A stretch of DNA of 64,000 nucleotides from Pantoea vagans (GCF_001506165.1 NZ_CP011427.1:186001-250000); one strand, 5' to 3'; numbered from the stretch's first letter, positions 1 to 20,686 are shown. Numbers and translations: made by a program. Notes: generated by a model from the letters alone, not told the origin.

Positions 1-194
1 TGTACGTCTGTCTGTGTAATGCCGTGAGTGATAAAACCCTCCGCGAAGTTGTTCGTCGTTATCAGCCCAAATCCATTCAGCATTTGCGTCAGCTGGTTCC
101 TATCGGTAAACAGTGCGGCAAGTGTATTCGCGTGGCGCGTGAGATCATGGATGACGAGTTGCAGAAGGTGCCTCTGTACAAAGAGATAGCCTGA
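1..194 (+). CDS. bfd: Bacterioferritin-associated ferredoxin (start codon cut by window edge)
   Basis: Small [2Fe-2S] protein that binds bacterioferritin and passes electrons to release stored iron. The first two bases (TG) are probably the end of the ATG; counted from that Met the protein is 64 residues, the usual length. The four cluster ligands are visible as C4-L-C6 and C39-G-K-C42. It lies 101 bp upstream of bfr in the same direction, the standard pairing. In relatives the gene is induced by iron shortage; I see no clear Fur box because the upstream region is outside the window. Identification is firm. Confidence 0.93.
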   Translation, partial: YVCLCNAVSDKTLREVVRRYQPKSIQHLRQLVPIGKQCGKCIRVAREIMDDELQKVPLYKEIA

Positions 195-221
195 TAATTC
201 CTTCCAGACCCTAATAACCAC

Positions 222-242
222 AAAAACTGTCCAGTTTTTTTG
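222..242 (+). terminator. Candidate weak hairpin between bfd and bfr
   Basis: AAAAACTG faces CAGTTTTT with a 2 to 4 nt loop, and the run of T continues behind it. The stem is AT-rich, so it is at best a weak terminator or attenuator that would let bfr be expressed separately from bfd. Confidence 0.35.
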
Positions 243-295
243 ACTTCTTTTTATCCGCATCTACGATCTATTTACCTGGAAGCGGAGGAAGCAAA

Positions 296-781
296 ATGAA
301 GGGCGACAGTAAAATCATAACGCATCTCAATAAACTGCTGGGGAATGAACTGGTTGCGATTAATCAGTACTTTCTTCATGCGCGCATGTTCAAAAACTGG
401 GGGCTGATTCGCCTCAACAACGTCGAGTATCACGAATCCATTGATGAAATGAAGCACGCGGATAAGTACATCGAGCGCATTCTGTTTCTTGAAGGCATTC
501 CCAATCTTCAGGATCTGGGCAGGCTGCGCATTGGTGAAGATGTCCCGGAGATGTTGCAATCCGATCTGACGTTGGAGTTGGAAGGGGCGAAGGATTTACG
601 TGAAGCCATCGCCTATGCTGACAAAGTTCATGACTACGTAAGCCGTGACATGATGATTGAGATTCTGAGTGAGGAAGAACATCACATCGACTGGCTGGAG
701 ACAGAACTCGACCTGGTACAAAAACTCGGTTTGCAGAATTACCTGCAGGCCCAATTACAACAAGAAGAGCACGCGGACTAA
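296..781 (+). CDS. bfr: Bacterioferritin, haem-containing iron-storage subunit
   Basis: Forms the 24-subunit shell that oxidises Fe(II) and stores it as mineral. The 161-residue product is three residues longer than the E. coli one. The di-iron ferroxidase ligands E18, E51, H54, E94, E127 and H130 are all at their family positions, and the axial haem ligand M52 is present. A purine-rich GGAGGAAG ribosome site stands directly before ATG. bfd upstream supplies the reductant. The tail is slightly extended and ends in EEHAD. Function is secure from the intact ligand set. Confidence 0.97.
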   Translation: MKGDSKIITHLNKLLGNELVAINQYFLHARMFKNWGLIRLNNVEYHESIDEMKHADKYIERILFLEGIPNLQDLGRLRIGEDVPEMLQSDLTLELEGAKDLREAIAYADKVHDYVSRDMMIEILSEEEHHIDWLETELDLVQKLGLQNYLQAQLQQEEHAD

Positions 782-807
782 CCCATTTTGCATCAGCAAT
801 GTCGTGA

Positions 808-846
808 GCCTGTACGGGTCGTTATCCGATCGGTACAGGCTTTTTT
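808..846 (+). terminator. Intrinsic terminator after bfr
   Basis: GCCTGTAC and GTACAGGC form a perfect 8-bp stem followed by six T. It separates bfr from the S10 operon. Confidence 0.9.
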
Positions 847-887
847 GTCTTTTAGTTGAAATGATGTGGTTAAAAACGCATCACGGG

Positions 888-915
888 TTGCTTCCTGAAC
901 TGATTTGCGTATAAT
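888..915 (+). promoter_or_regulatory. S10 operon promoter (sigma-70)
   Basis: TTGCTT (888-893) and a perfect TATAAT (910-915) are 16 bp apart, followed by the GC-rich stretch GCGCGGGCC, a discriminator typical of growth-rate controlled promoters. Transcription would start near 922 and give a leader of about 180 nt before rpsJ. Confidence 0.85.
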
Positions 916-1412
<497 letters not shown>

Positions 1413-1432
1413 TCAGGTCATCGAGCGATTGA

Positions 1433-3825
<2,393 letters not shown>

Positions 3826-3838
3826 TTTTAGAGGATAA

Positions 3839-4120
<282 letters not shown>

Positions 4121-4124
4121 GTAG

Positions 4125-6047
<1,923 letters not shown>

Positions 6048-6073
6048 TAGAATCCGTTTCCTCTAAAAAATAA

Positions 6074-6105
6074 AATGAACGGCTCGTCTGAGCCGTTCAT
6101 TTTTT
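6074..6105 (+). terminator. Terminator of the S10 operon
   Basis: AATGAACGGCTC and GAGCCGTTCATT form a 12-bp stem with a short loop, and a T run (6100-6105) follows. It lies between rpsQ and the spc promoter. Confidence 0.92.
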
Positions 6106-6135
6106 CTACCCATCTGCGAGAACCGGTGTTATAAT
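6106..6135 (+). promoter_or_regulatory. spc operon promoter
   Basis: A perfect TATAAT (6130-6135) is followed by the GC-rich discriminator GCCGCGCCC. The -35 box is poor (CTACCC at 6106-6111 with an 18-bp gap is the best placed), so the match rests mainly on the -10 box and on similarity to the known E. coli spc promoter. Transcription would start near 6142. Confidence 0.75.
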
Positions 6136-6204
6136 GCCGCGCCCTCAATTATGGGGCTTTTTAACGACCTGAGGTTTGGGTCCCGAAGTAGTAGTTGACA
6201 TTAG

Positions 6205-7467
<1,263 letters not shown>

Positions 7468-7472
7468 GGTAG

Positions 7473-7787
<315 letters not shown>

Positions 7788-7801
7788 TTGTCACCATTTG
7801 A

Positions 7802-8212
<411 letters not shown>

Positions 8213-8224
8213 TCGGAGGATAAA

Positions 8225-8758
8225 ATGTCTCGTGTTGCAAAAGCACCTGTCGTTGTTCCTGCGGGCGTAGAGGTAAAACTCAACGGTCAGGAAGTTTCGA
8301 TCAAAGGCAAAAACGGCGAGCTGACTCGTACTATCAACAGTGCTGTAGAAGTTAAGCATGCAGACAACGCCCTGACTTTCGCTCCACGCGAAGGTTTTGC
8401 GGACGCTTGGGCACAGGCAGGTACTGCTCGTGCGCTGCTGAACGGCATGGTTATCGGTGTTACCGAAGGCTTCACCAAGAAGCTGCAACTGGTTGGTGTT
8501 GGTTATCGTGCAGCTGTTAAAGGCAACTCTGTGAGCTTGGCCCTGGGCTTCTCTCACCCTGTTGACCATGCACTGCCGGCCGGCATCACTGCTGAATGTC
8601 CAACTCAGACTGAAATCGTGCTGAAAGGCGCTGATAAGCAGCTGATTGGTCAGGTTGCAGCGGATCTGCGCGCCTACCGTCGTCCTGAGCCTTACAAAGG
8701 CAAGGGTGTTCGTTACGCCGACGAAGTCGTGCGTACCAAAGAGGCTAAGAAGAAGTAA
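8225..8758 (+). CDS. rplF: 50S ribosomal protein L6
   Basis: Two repeated alpha/beta domains that bind 23S near the factor site. 177 residues, ending in the conserved [13 protein letters not shown] stretch and a lysine tail. Preceded by GGAGGA. Confidence 0.98.
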   Translation: MSRVAKAPVVVPAGVEVKLNGQEVSIKGKNGELTRTINSAVEVKHADNALTFAPREGFADAWAQAGTARALLNGMVIGVTEGFTKKLQLVGVGYRAAVKGNSVSLALGFSHPVDHALPAGITAECPTQTEIVLKGADKQLIGQVAADLRAYRRPEPYKGKGVRYADEVVRTKEAKKK

Positions 8759-9121
<363 letters not shown>

Positions 9122-9126
9122 GGTAG

Positions 9127-9636
<510 letters not shown>

Positions 9637-9641
9637 TCACG

Positions 9642-9821
9642 ATGGCTAAGACTATTAAAATTACACAAACCCGCAGTTCAATCGGCCGCCTGCCTAAGCA
9701 CAAAGCCACTCTGGTTGGCTTGGGTCTGCGTCGTATTGGTCATACCGTTGAGCGTGAAGACACGCCTGCTGTACGCGGTATGGTTAACGCGATTTCCTAC
9801 ATGCTGAAAGTGGAGGAGTAA
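9642..9821 (+). CDS. rpmD: 50S ribosomal protein L30
   Basis: 59-residue large-subunit protein starting [20 protein letters not shown]. It lies in the only gap between rpsE and rplO, with 5 bp to the former and 3 bp to the latter. Confidence 0.96.
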   Translation: MAKTIKITQTRSSIGRLPKHKATLVGLGLRRIGHTVEREDTPAVRGMVNAISYMLKVEE

Positions 9822-10259
<438 letters not shown>

Positions 10260-10266
10260 GTAGCAG

Positions 10267-11747
<1,481 letters not shown>

Positions 11748-11782
11748 TATAGTCACATATTTTTCTTGCAAAGTCGGGTTGA

Positions 11783-11810
11783 GCTGGCTAGATTAGCCAG
11801 CCAATCTTTT
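11783..11810 (+). terminator. Partial terminator between spc and alpha operons
   Basis: GCTGGCTA and TAGCCAGC form an 8-bp stem around a 3-nt loop, followed by CAATCTTTT. The T tract is interrupted, so some read-through into the alpha operon is expected, as is known in E. coli. Confidence 0.7.
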
Positions 11811-11820
11811 GTATGTCGAT

Positions 11821-11896
11821 GCGTTACCATTTGAGTATCCTGAAAACGGGCTTTTCAGCATGGGACGCATTTATTTAATTATAGGAGTGCATAGTG
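11821..11896 (+). promoter_or_regulatory. Alpha-operon leader (S4-responsive pseudoknot)
   Basis: The stretch with GAGTATCCTGAAAACGGGC, TTTTCAGCATG and GGAGTGCATAGTG is nearly identical to the E. coli alpha leader, which folds into a nested pseudoknot over the rpsM start and is bound by S4. GAAAA/TTTTC pairing and the ribosome site before GTG are visible. Confidence 0.85.
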
Positions 11897-12250
11897 GCCC
11901 GTATAGCAGGCATTAACATTCCTGATCAAAAACATACCGTAATCGCATTAACTTCGATTTTCGGAATCGGCAAAACCCGTTCTAAAGCCATCTGCGCTTC
12001 AACGGGCATCGCCGAAGATGTTAAGATCAGAGAGCTGTCTGAAGAACAAATTGAACAGCTGCGTGAAGCAGTTGGTAAATTCGTTGTTGAAGGTGATCTG
12101 CGCCGTGAAATCACCCTGAGCATCAAGCGTCTGATGGACCTTGGTTGCTATCGTGGTTTACGCCATCGTCGTGGTCTGCCAGTTCGCGGTCAGCGTACTA
12201 AGACCAATGCACGTACCCGTAAGGGTCCGCGTAAACCGATCAAGAAATAA
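11894..12250 (+). CDS. rpsM: 30S ribosomal protein S13
   Basis: Head protein that contacts the P-site tRNA and the large subunit. 118 residues. Starts with GTG, as in E. coli, within the alpha leader pseudoknot that lets S4 block translation. The basic tail ([11 protein letters not shown]) is intact. Confidence 0.98.
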   Translation: MARIAGINIPDQKHTVIALTSIFGIGKTRSKAICASTGIAEDVKIRELSEEQIEQLREAVGKFVVEGDLRREITLSIKRLMDLGCYRGLRHRRGLPVRGQRTKTNARTRKGPRKPIKK

Positions 12251-12263
12251 TCGGGGTGAGTAA

Positions 12264-12656
<393 letters not shown>

Positions 12657-12669
12657 CGCCCGTTTTTAG

Positions 12670-13308
<639 letters not shown>

Positions 13309-13333
13309 AGCTTAGTACCAAAGAGAGGACACA

Positions 13334-14323
13334 ATGCAGGGTTCTGTGACAGAGTTTCTAAAACCGCGCCTGGTAGATATCGAGCAAGTGAGTTCGACGC
13401 ACGCCAAGGTGACCCTTGAGCCGTTAGAGCGTGGCTTTGGCCATACTCTTGGCAACGCACTGCGCCGTATTCTGCTTTCTTCCATGCCGGGTTGCGCGGT
13501 GACCGAGGTTGAGATTGATGGCGTGCTGCACGAGTACTCCACCAAAGAGGGCGTACAGGAAGATATCCTGGAAATCCTGCTCAATCTGAAAGGGCTGGCG
13601 GTAAGAGTTCAGGGTAAAGATGAAGTTATTCTCACCTTGAATAAATCTGGCATTGGCCCTGTGACTGCAGCCGATATCACCCACGACGGTGATGTCGAAA
13701 TCGTCAAGCCGCAGCATGTGATCTGCCATCTGACCGATGAAAACGCATCTATTAGCATGCGTATCAAAGTTCAGCGTGGTCGTGGTTATGTGCCGGCTTC
13801 TGCCCGAATTCATTCGGAAGAAGATGAGCGCCCAATCGGCCGTCTGTTGGTTGACGCTTGCTACAGCCCTGTAGACCGTATCGCCTACAATGTTGAAGCA
13901 GCGCGTGTAGAACAGCGCACCGACCTGGACAAGCTGGTCATCGAAATGGAAACCAACGGCACAATCGATCCTGAAGAGGCGATTCGTCGTGCGGCAACCA
14001 TCCTGGCAGAACAACTGGAAGCTTTCGTTGACTTACGTGATGTACGTCAGCCGGAAGTGAAAGAAGAGAAACCAGAATTCGATCCGATCCTGCTGCGCCC
14101 TGTTGACGATCTGGAATTGACTGTCCGCTCTGCTAACTGCCTTAAGGCAGAAGCTATCCACTACATCGGTGATCTGGTACAGCGTACCGAGGTTGAGCTG
14201 CTTAAAACGCCTAACCTTGGTAAAAAATCTCTTACTGAGATTAAAGATGTGCTCGCTTCACGTGGTTTGTCTCTGGGCATGCGCCTGGAAAACTGGCCAC
14301 CAGCAAGCATTGCTGATGAATAA
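13334..14323 (+). CDS. rpoA: RNA polymerase alpha subunit
   Basis: Dimerises through the N-terminal domain (about residues 1-235) to start polymerase assembly; the C-terminal domain (about 250-329) binds UP elements and activators. 329 residues, the E. coli length. The DNA-contacting [10 protein letters not shown] segment (R265, N268, C269 by E. coli numbering) and PNLGKKSL are unchanged. Lies between rpsD and rplQ in the alpha operon. Confidence 0.99.
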
Positions 14324-14339
14324 TCAGATCACAGGTTAA

Positions 14340-14750
<411 letters not shown>

Positions 14751-14765
14751 TCTGTAACAACGTAG

Positions 14766-14790
14766 AAAACCCGCTTCGGCGGGTTTTTTA
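14766..14790 (+). terminator. Terminator of the alpha operon
   Basis: AAAACCCGC, TTCG tetraloop, GCGGGTTTT and a T run. Classic strong intrinsic terminator. Confidence 0.95.
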
Positions 14791-14852
14791 TTGCCTGTCA
14801 TTCCTCTCCTCTTTCGCTATGCTGAACACTGTACTTTTAGCAGGAGTTCAAT

Positions 14853-15224
14853 ATGTGGTTTATCGATCAACTGGTAGAACAGCACATCCGCGCCGCGCAG
14901 GAAAAAGGTGAACTGAGTAATCTACCTGGAGAAGGTGCGCCTTTGCAGCTGGATGATGATAGTGCTGTGCCACCTGAACTACGTAGCGCCTACCGTTTGC
15001 TGAAAAACGCCGGCTTCTTACCTCCTGAACTGGCAATGCGGCGTGAAGCGCTAGAGATCAACGATCTTTTACGTCAGTTGGATCCTGCCGATCAGCAAGC
15101 TGAAAGTCTGCATAAAAAACTCACTTTGTTAGAGATGCAGTTGCGCCAGGCCGGGATGAGCACCGACTTTTTACGCGGTGACTATCGCGAATCCATAAGT
15201 CAGCGTCTGCAGCAGGAGAAGTAG
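14853..15224 (+). CDS. yhdN: DUF1992-family protein YhdN
   Basis: Conserved cytoplasmic protein of unknown function; the DUF1992 domain is also found in J-domain related proteins of eukaryotes. 123 residues, spanning essentially the whole domain, with the conserved MWFIDQLVEQHIR start, NLPGEGAPL turn, VPPELRSAYRLLKNAGFLPPE core and DFLRGDY end. Its stop is 1 bp before the zntR GTG, so the two are probably co-transcribed, as in E. coli. No function is claimed. Confidence 0.9.
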   Translation: MWFIDQLVEQHIRAAQEKGELSNLPGEGAPLQLDDDSAVPPELRSAYRLLKNAGFLPPELAMRREALEINDLLRQLDPADQQAESLHKKLTLLEMQLRQAGMSTDFLRGDYRESISQRLQQEK

Positions 15225-15225
15225 C

Positions 15226-15663
15226 GTGTATAAAATTGGCCAACTGGCAAAACTTGCTGATGTTACACCCGACACCATCCGTTTTTATGAAAAACAGCAA
15301 ATGATGGATCATGACATTCGCACTCAGGGTGGGTTCCGTCTTTACAGTGATGAAGATCTGCAGCGTCTGCGCTTTATCCGCTATGGGCGACAGCTTGGGT
15401 TTAGTCTGGATTCGATCCGTGGTCTGTTATCGATCCGTATCGATCCTGAACATCACACTTGCCAGGAATCGAAAGCGATCGTCGCTAAGCGCTTAGAGGA
15501 AGTGAATGGCATGATCGCAGAACTGCAAATCATGCAGCGCTCACTGGAACGTTTAGCCGAGACCTGCTGCGGCGATCAGCACAGCAGTGCCTGTTGCTCT
15601 ATCCTTGAAGCGCTGGAAAAAGGAGAAGAACCGCATGCAGAAATTTGTTGTAGCAAAGATTGA
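15226..15663 (+). CDS. zntR: Zinc-responsive MerR-family regulator ZntR
   Basis: Dimeric activator that distorts the long-spacer zntA promoter when zinc is bound. The helix-turn-helix is residues 1-40 (IGQLAKLADVTPDTIRFYE), the dimer helix about 80-110. All zinc ligands known from E. coli are present: C79, C114, C115, H119 and C124. The C-terminus has an additional C141-C142 pair. 145 residues, slightly longer than the E. coli 141. Starts with GTG immediately after yhdN. The target zntA is not in this window. Confidence 0.95.
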   Translation: MYKIGQLAKLADVTPDTIRFYEKQQMMDHDIRTQGGFRLYSDEDLQRLRFIRYGRQLGFSLDSIRGLLSIRIDPEHHTCQESKAIVAKRLEEVNGMIAELQIMQRSLERLAETCCGDQHSSACCSILEALEKGEEPHAEICCSKD

Positions 15664-15713
15664 ATTTCACACGGGAAAGCCTATAGTTTCGCCATCATTC
15701 ACTGGAGGACATT

Positions 15714-15932
15714 ATGAGCCGCTATCAGCATCGAAAAGGTAAGATTAACGATAATGCCATTGAGGCACTGCTTCATGACCCGCTATTTCGTCAGCGAGTT
15801 GAGCAAAATCATAAAGGGAAAGGCAGTTATCGACGCAAAGATAAACATGCAAAAGGCGGGAACTGGGAGGCCGGTGGTAAGCAAAAATGTTTACCACTGG
15901 CCTTCTGCTTTACGGTCAAAAAAGCCGCCTGA
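15714..15932 (+). CDS. arfA: Alternative ribosome-rescue factor A
   Basis: Recruits release factor 2 to ribosomes stalled on non-stop messages, the backup for tmRNA. 72 residues coded, as in E. coli. The conserved body ([26 protein letters not shown]) is complete to about residue 55; the distal part ([15 protein letters not shown]) is variable and hydrophobic. The reading frame runs through a long hairpin (15869-15904) and its TGA lies in the loop of the terminator. In E. coli RNase III cuts this hairpin, so the message itself becomes non-stop and the active, truncated protein appears only when tmRNA fails. The same logic is readable here. Confidence 0.93.
   Translation: MSRYQHRKGKINDNAIEALLHDPLFRQRVEQNHKGKGSYRRKDKHAKGGNWEAGGKQKCLPLAFCFTVKKAA
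15869..15904 (+). promoter_or_regulatory. Hairpin inside arfA coding sequence (probable RNase III site)
   Basis: AGGCCGGTGGTAAGC pairs with GTTTACCACTGGCCT over 15 positions with G-U wobbles and no gap, around a loop of about six bases. It sits after the codons for the conserved part of ArfA, where the E. coli message is processed. Confidence 0.8.
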
Positions 15933-15950
15933 GTGGGCGGCTTTCTTATT
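15921..15950. terminator. Bidirectional terminator shared by arfA and mscL
   Basis: AAAGCCGCC (15921-15929) and GGCGGCTTT (15936-15944) form a perfect 9-bp stem with T-rich sequence on the plus side and A-rich sequence on the other, so it can end both convergent genes. The arfA stop codon TGA (15930-15932) is in its loop. Confidence 0.9.
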
Positions 15951-16359
15951 ACACTTTGGTGTTTTGTTGCTTCAGTAAATCACGGATTTCAGTGAGTAAC
16001 ACTTCTTCATTGGTTGGTTTTGGTGCTGGCTTTTCCACTTCTTTTTTCTGATACAGCTTGTTCATGACTTTGATTGCCATAAAGATAGCGAAGGCTACGA
16101 TGACAAAATCAAAGATGGTTTGAATAAAAGTGCCGTACTCCATCACCACTGCAGGGATATCACCTTCAGCGGGTTTTAGTACCCACTTAAACTGTTTGAA
16201 ATCGACGCCGCCAATCAGCAAGCCCAGTGGCGGCATAATGATGTTAGCAACCAGCGATGAAACAATCTTACCGAAAGCGGCACCGATAATGACACCGACT
16301 GCCAGGTCAACCACGTTCCCACGCATTGCAAAATCACGAAACTCTTTGAATAAACTCAT
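15949..16359 (-). CDS. mscL: Large-conductance mechanosensitive channel MscL
   Basis: Homopentameric inner-membrane safety valve that opens under hypo-osmotic shock. 136 residues, the E. coli length. Amphipathic N-terminal helix [16 protein letters not shown]1 about residues 15-45 ([18 protein letters not shown] with the glycine-rich pore constriction), TM2 about 75-98 ([18 protein letters not shown]) and a charged cytoplasmic bundle at the end. Convergent with arfA. Confidence 0.97.
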   Translation of the reverse strand: MSLFKEFRDFAMRGNVVDLAVGVIIGAAFGKIVSSLVANIIMPPLGLLIGGVDFKQFKWVLKPAEGDIPAVVMEYGTFIQTIFDFVIVAFAIFMAIKVMNKLYQKKEVEKPAPKPTNEEVLLTEIRDLLKQQNTKV

Positions 16360-16469
16360 TGTTATCTCCTTGCCTTGGCCAATGGCTAAAGTCTAACAAA
16401 CCTTTGTGCAATTGCCATTATCACAACGGATTAAGCAGAATTATCACGGCGGGCAATCGCCCGCCACGA

Positions 16470-17846
16470 TCAGAGGAAGAAAGGACTCGGCTGGAACAGG
16501 CGCTCGACATCGGGGACAAACTTCTTATCTGTCAGGAACATAATCACATGGTCGCCCTGTTCAATACGGACATTATCGTTAGCGATGATCACATCATCCC
16601 CCCGCACAACTGCACCAATAATGGTTCCCGGCGGGAGTTTGATATCTTCAATTAGGCGGCCCACCACGCGCGAGGTTGTCTCTTCACCATGAGCGATCGC
16701 TTCAATCGCTTCAGCGATGCCGCGTCGTAATGATGAAACACCGACAATGTCGGCTTTACGCACGTGACTCAGCAGGGCCGAGATCGTCGCTTGCTGCGGG
16801 GAGATCGCAATATCGATCACGCTGCCTTGTACCAGATCGACATAAGCGCGGCGCTGGATCAATACCATTACCTTTTTGGCGCCCATCTTCTTGGCCAACA
16901 TGGCCGACATGATATTGGCTTCGTCATCGTTGGTGACGGCAATAAACAGATCGACCTGTTCGACATGCTCTTCGGCCAGTAACTCCTGATCTGAGGCATC
17001 ACCGTAAAACACGACGGTATCGTGCAAACGTTCCGCCAACTCAGCAGCGCGCTGTTGATTACGTTCGATCAACTTCACGCTGTACTGTTTTTCGAGGCGC
17101 TGCGCAAGCCCAAAGCCGATGTTGCCACCGCCGACTAACATAATACGTTTGTAAGGCTTCTCCAGACGCTGCATTTCACTCATTACCGCGCGAATATGCT
17201 GGCTGGCGGCGATAAAGAACACTTCGTCTCCGGCTTCAACAATGGTTGAGCCTTGAGGGCGTATAGGGCGATCCTGGCGAAAAATAGCGGCGACTCGCGT
17301 GTCGATGTGCGGCATATGCTCACGCAGTATGGACAACGGATTTCCGACCAACGGGCCGCCATAATAGGCTTTCACCACCGCGAGGCTGACCTTTCCTTCG
17401 GCGAAATTCACTACCTGTAAAGCGCCTGGATATTGAATCAAGCGGTAAATGTTGTCGATCACCAACTGCTCAGGCGAAATGAGGTGGTCAATCGGTACGG
17501 CTTCTGGCACGAACAATTTTTCCGCATCACGCAGGTATTCGGCTGCGCGAATACGTGCGATGCGGTTTGGCGTATTAAAAAGCGAGTAAGCGATCTGACA
17601 AGCGATCATGTTGGTTTCGTCAGAATTGGTCACGGCAACCAACATATCGGCATCTTCTGCTCCGGCCTCACGCAGTACGCGTGGATGGGAACCATGGCCG
17701 TGCACAACGCGCAGGTCGAATTTGTCCTGTAGTGCCCGCAGACGTGTTGCATCCGTATCGACTACGGTGATGTCGTTATTTTCACCCACCAGATTTTCTG
17801 CGAGTGTACCGCCTACTTGCCCGGCGCCGAGGATAATGATTTTCAT
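16470..17846 (-). CDS. trkA: Trk potassium uptake regulatory NAD-binding protein TrkA
   Basis: Peripheral cytoplasmic protein that gates the TrkH/TrkG potassium channels in response to nucleotides. 458 residues: two tandem RCK units, each with a Rossmann fold ([13 protein letters not shown] at residue 7, [13 protein letters not shown] near 239) and a C-terminal RCK_C domain. Located 31 bp downstream of rsmB on the same strand, as in E. coli. Confidence 0.97.
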   Translation of the reverse strand: MKIIILGAGQVGGTLAENLVGENNDITVVDTDATRLRALQDKFDLRVVHGHGSHPRVLREAGAEDADMLVAVTNSDETNMIACQIAYSLFNTPNRIARIRAAEYLRDAEKLFVPEAVPIDHLISPEQLVIDNIYRLIQYPGALQVVNFAEGKVSLAVVKAYYGGPLVGNPLSILREHMPHIDTRVAAIFRQDRPIRPQGSTIVEAGDEVFFIAASQHIRAVMSEMQRLEKPYKRIMLVGGGNIGFGLAQRLEKQYSVKLIERNQQRAAELAERLHDTVVFYGDASDQELLAEEHVEQVDLFIAVTNDDEANIMSAMLAKKMGAKKVMVLIQRRAYVDLVQGSVIDIAISPQQATISALLSHVRKADIVGVSSLRRGIAEAIEAIAHGEETTSRVVGRLIEDIKLPPGTIIGAVVRGDDVIIANDNVRIEQGDHVIMFLTDKKFVPDVERLFQPSPFFL

Positions 17847-17877
17847 CGTTGGATCGCTCTTGTCAGAATGCGCTGCA

Positions 17878-19170
17878 CTATTTTTTCATTAACTTAGCGT
17901 AAAAGAAGCCGTCACCGCCATCTACGCTGGGGAATACTTGCCAGCCGTTGATTTGGCCTTCTGGTAGCTTCTCCGCGACCGCATCTTTGTGCTTCGTCAG
18001 GAACGTCGCGATCTGCTGATGGTTCTCTTCAGGCAAAATTGAGCAGGTCGCATAAATTAGGGTTCCGCCAGATTTCAGACGTGGCCAGACAGCCTCCAGA
18101 ATTTCCCCCTGAAGATTGGCCAACTCTGCAATGTCACGATCGCGTCGCAGCCATTTGATATCTGGATGGCGGCGGATGACGCCCGTTGCAGAGCAGGGCG
18201 CATCCAGTAAAATGCGATCAAACTGTTGCTCGCCACACCAGTCTGACGGTGTACGCCCATCACCCTGGCGCACCTCTGCTTGCATACCTAATCGCTGCAA
18301 GTTTTCATGCACGCGAGTGAGACGTTGTTCATCGATATCCACTGCCAGCACTTGAGCCTGCGGTGCAATTTCCAGAATATGCGTGGTCTTACCGCCAGGC
18401 GCGGCGCAGAGATCGAGGATGCTTTCGTTATTGTGCGGCTCAAGCAGCAGGGCGCAGCGCTGTGCGGAAAGATCCTGCACGGTAACCCAACCCTGCTCGA
18501 AGCCCGGGAGTTGACTGACGGGTGCCGGTGATTCAAGACGCAGTGCGTCTGGCGCATCGCCAACGAATGCGACTTTTTCTTCGGCTTGTAACAATTCCAG
18601 CCATGCATCGCGGCTATGATGCTGGCGATTGACGCGTAGCCACATCGGGGGGCGCTGATTATTCGCCTCCACGATCTGCTGCCAGTTTTCAGGCCAGGCA
18701 GTTTGCAGGCGTTTCAATAACCAACCCGGATGCCAGTAACGCTGTGGCCCTTGGTCTACCTCAGCCATCAGCGTTTCTTGCTGACGCTGGAACTGACGGA
18801 GTACGCCGTTAATCAACCCTTTTAAATTAGTGCGTTTCAGCACTTCGGCTCCGGCAACGGTTTCTGCCAGCGCGGCGTGAGCGGGAACACGGGTGTATAA
18901 CACCTGATATAAGCCAACCATAATCAGATAATGCAGCACACGCTGCTTGCCGGTTAACGGGCGCTCCATCAGCTTACCAATTAACGCTTCGAGCTGAGGT
19001 AGCGTACGCATGACGCCAAAGCAGATTTCCTGCAGCAACGCACCGTCTTTATCTGCCAGACTTTTTTGCGCACCAGGCAGAATGGCACTTAGCGATTCCC
19101 CTTTATCGACTACGCGTTCAATCAGTTGCGCGGCGAGGCTACGCAGGTTGGTTGCTTTTTTCATATTCAT
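17878..19170 (-). CDS. rsmB: 16S rRNA m5C967 methyltransferase RsmB
   Basis: S-adenosylmethionine-dependent enzyme making m5C at position 967 of 16S rRNA. N-terminal NusB-like RNA-binding domain (about residues 5-135), then the Rossmann methyltransferase with [13 protein letters not shown], the motif [18 protein letters not shown] with its catalytic cysteine, and motif VI TCS. 430 residues from the first ATG; the third codon ATG (19164) would match the E. coli start better, so the exact start is uncertain by two codons. An intrinsic terminator lies between fmt and this gene. Confidence 0.95.
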   Translation of the reverse strand: MNMKKATNLRSLAAQLIERVVDKGESLSAILPGAQKSLADKDGALLQEICFGVMRTLPQLEALIGKLMERPLTGKQRVLHYLIMVGLYQVLYTRVPAHAALAETVAGAEVLKRTNLKGLINGVLRQFQRQQETLMAEVDQGPQRYWHPGWLLKRLQTAWPENWQQIVEANNQRPPMWLRVNRQHHSRDAWLELLQAEEKVAFVGDAPDALRLESPAPVSQLPGFEQGWVTVQDLSAQRCALLLEPHNNESILDLCAAPGGKTTHILEIAPQAQVLAVDIDEQRLTRVHENLQRLGMQAEVRQGDGRTPSDWCGEQQFDRILLDAPCSATGVIRRHPDIKWLRRDRDIAELANLQGEILEAVWPRLKSGGTLIYATCSILPEENHQQIATFLTKHKDAVAEKLPEGQINGWQVFPSVDGGDGFFYAKLMKK

Positions 19171-19175
19171 TCATC

Positions 19176-19203
19176 AAACAAAAGCCCGGTATGAACCGGG
19201 CTG
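19176..19203 (-). terminator. Intrinsic terminator downstream of fmt
   Basis: On the minus strand AGCCCGGT, a TCAT loop and ACCGGGCT are followed by TTTGTTTG. It lies in the 37-bp gap between fmt and rsmB, so rsmB expression depends on partial read-through or a local promoter. Confidence 0.8.
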
Positions 19204-19207
19204 AGGG

Positions 19208-20152
19208 TCAGGCCAGAATGGTGCCAGTGGTGAACCATTCACGACGCGAATTGAGCAGGTCTTGTGCGGACATTGCCTTTTTGCCTGCCGGTTGCAGCGA
19301 CAGTAGATTCAGTACACCGTCAGTGGTTGCAACCTGAATGCCGTTTTTATCGGCATGGATGATCTCGCCTGGTTGCTTATTCTGATGAGGTAAGACGCTG
19401 GCCTGCCAGACTTTGACAGGTTGCTCATCGACCAGAAAATAGCTCATCGGCCACGGGTTAAAGGCACGAATGCAGCGTTCAAGTTGAGCAGCAGAAAGAG
19501 ACCAATCAAGGCGGGCCTCTTCTTTACTCAACTTCTCAGCGTATGAAACCAGTGCTTCATCTTGCACTTCTGGTTGCGCACTACCCTTGGCCAGCAGCTC
19601 CAGTGTGTCGAGCATGCCCTGTGGCCCAAGCTGCGCAAGCTTGTCATACAACGAGGCGCTGGTGTCTTCAGGGGTAATAGGGCAGGCAAGTTTATGCAGC
19701 ATGTCGCCGGTATCAAGGCCAACATCCATTTGCATAATAGTCACACCGGTTTCACGGTCTCCAGCCCAGAGTGAACGTTGAATGGGCGCCGCTCCACGCC
19801 AGCGTGGTAGCAGCGAACCGTGCACGTTGATGCAACCCAGGCGCGGCATATCAAGCACCGCTTTTGGTAGAATCAAACCGTAGGCCACCACAACCATGAT
19901 ATCGGCTTGTAGCTCAGCCACCAGATGCTGATTTTCTTCAGGCTTTAATGATTTTGGCTGAAACACGGGAACATCATGAGCCTGCGCCAGAACTTTAACC
20001 GGGCTTGGGGTGAGTTTATTCCCCCGTCCTGCTGGACGATCGGGCTGGGTGAATACGCCAATCACCTGATGCTCAGAAGCAAGCAGCGCGTCAAGATGAC
20101 GCGCTGCGAAGTCAGGTGTACCGGCAAAGATGATTTTTAGCGGTGCAGACAC
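19208..20152 (-). CDS. fmt: Methionyl-tRNA formyltransferase
   Basis: Formylates initiator Met-tRNA with 10-formyl-tetrahydrofolate. 314 residues, one shorter than E. coli. N-terminal Rossmann domain with the active-site [15 protein letters not shown] loop (about residues 108-122, preceded by the catalytic Asn in CINVHG) and LDTGDM with the catalytic Asp; C-terminal OB-type tRNA-binding domain from about residue 205. Lies 21 bp downstream of def, whose product removes the formyl group again. Confidence 0.97.
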   Translation of the reverse strand: MSAPLKIIFAGTPDFAARHLDALLASEHQVIGVFTQPDRPAGRGNKLTPSPVKVLAQAHDVPVFQPKSLKPEENQHLVAELQADIMVVVAYGLILPKAVLDMPRLGCINVHGSLLPRWRGAAPIQRSLWAGDRETGVTIMQMDVGLDTGDMLHKLACPITPEDTSASLYDKLAQLGPQGMLDTLELLAKGSAQPEVQDEALVSYAEKLSKEEARLDWSLSAAQLERCIRAFNPWPMSYFLVDEQPVKVWQASVLPHQNKQPGEIIHADKNGIQVATTDGVLNLLSLQPAGKKAMSAQDLLNSRREWFTTGTILA

Positions 20153-20173
20153 AGTTTAACCTTCTGTTAGTGC

Positions 20174-20686
20174 TCAGGCTTCGCGTGCGTTCATGCGGGC
20201 GAGCTTTTCCAGTTTCTGTTTGATGCGCTGGCGCTTCAACGGTGACAGATAATCGATGAACAGCTTGCCATCAAGATGATCGATCTCATGCTGAATACAG
20301 ATCGCTAACAGGCCATCAGTTTCTAACTCGAAACTGTTGCCGTCACGATCTTGCGCCCGCACTTTGACCCATTCCGCACGCGGCACAAAAGCACGCTGTT
20401 CAGGAATTGAGAGGCAACCCTCATCAATGCCGGTTTCGCCACCTTTATCCAGCAGTTCGGGATTGATTAACACCAAGCGCTCGTCACGATTTTCAGAAAC
20501 ATCGATGACGATGATGCGTTGATGAATATCGACCTGAGTGGCCGCTAAGCCAATGCCTTCTTCGGCGTACATGGTTTCAAACATGTCGTCGACGATGCGC
20601 TGAACGTCTGCATTAACCGTCGCTACGGGCGCAGCGATTTTACGAAGGCGATCATCAGGGAAATGTAATACCTGCAAAACTGACAT
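20174..20686 (-). CDS. def: Peptide deformylase
   Basis: Fe(II) enzyme that removes the formyl group from nascent proteins. 170 residues with the three family motifs: GIGLAATQ (about 46-53), EGCLSIPEQ (about 89-97, with the metal-ligand Cys) and QHEIDHLDG (about 132-140, two His ligands and the catalytic Glu). First gene of def-fmt, divergent from dprA. Confidence 0.97.
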   Translation of the reverse strand: MSVLQVLHFPDDRLRKIAAPVATVNADVQRIVDDMFETMYAEEGIGLAATQVDIHQRIIVIDVSENRDERLVLINPELLDKGGETGIDEGCLSIPEQRAFVPRAEWVKVRAQDRDGNSFELETDGLLAICIQHEIDHLDGKLFIDYLSPLKRQRIKQKLEKLARMNAREA

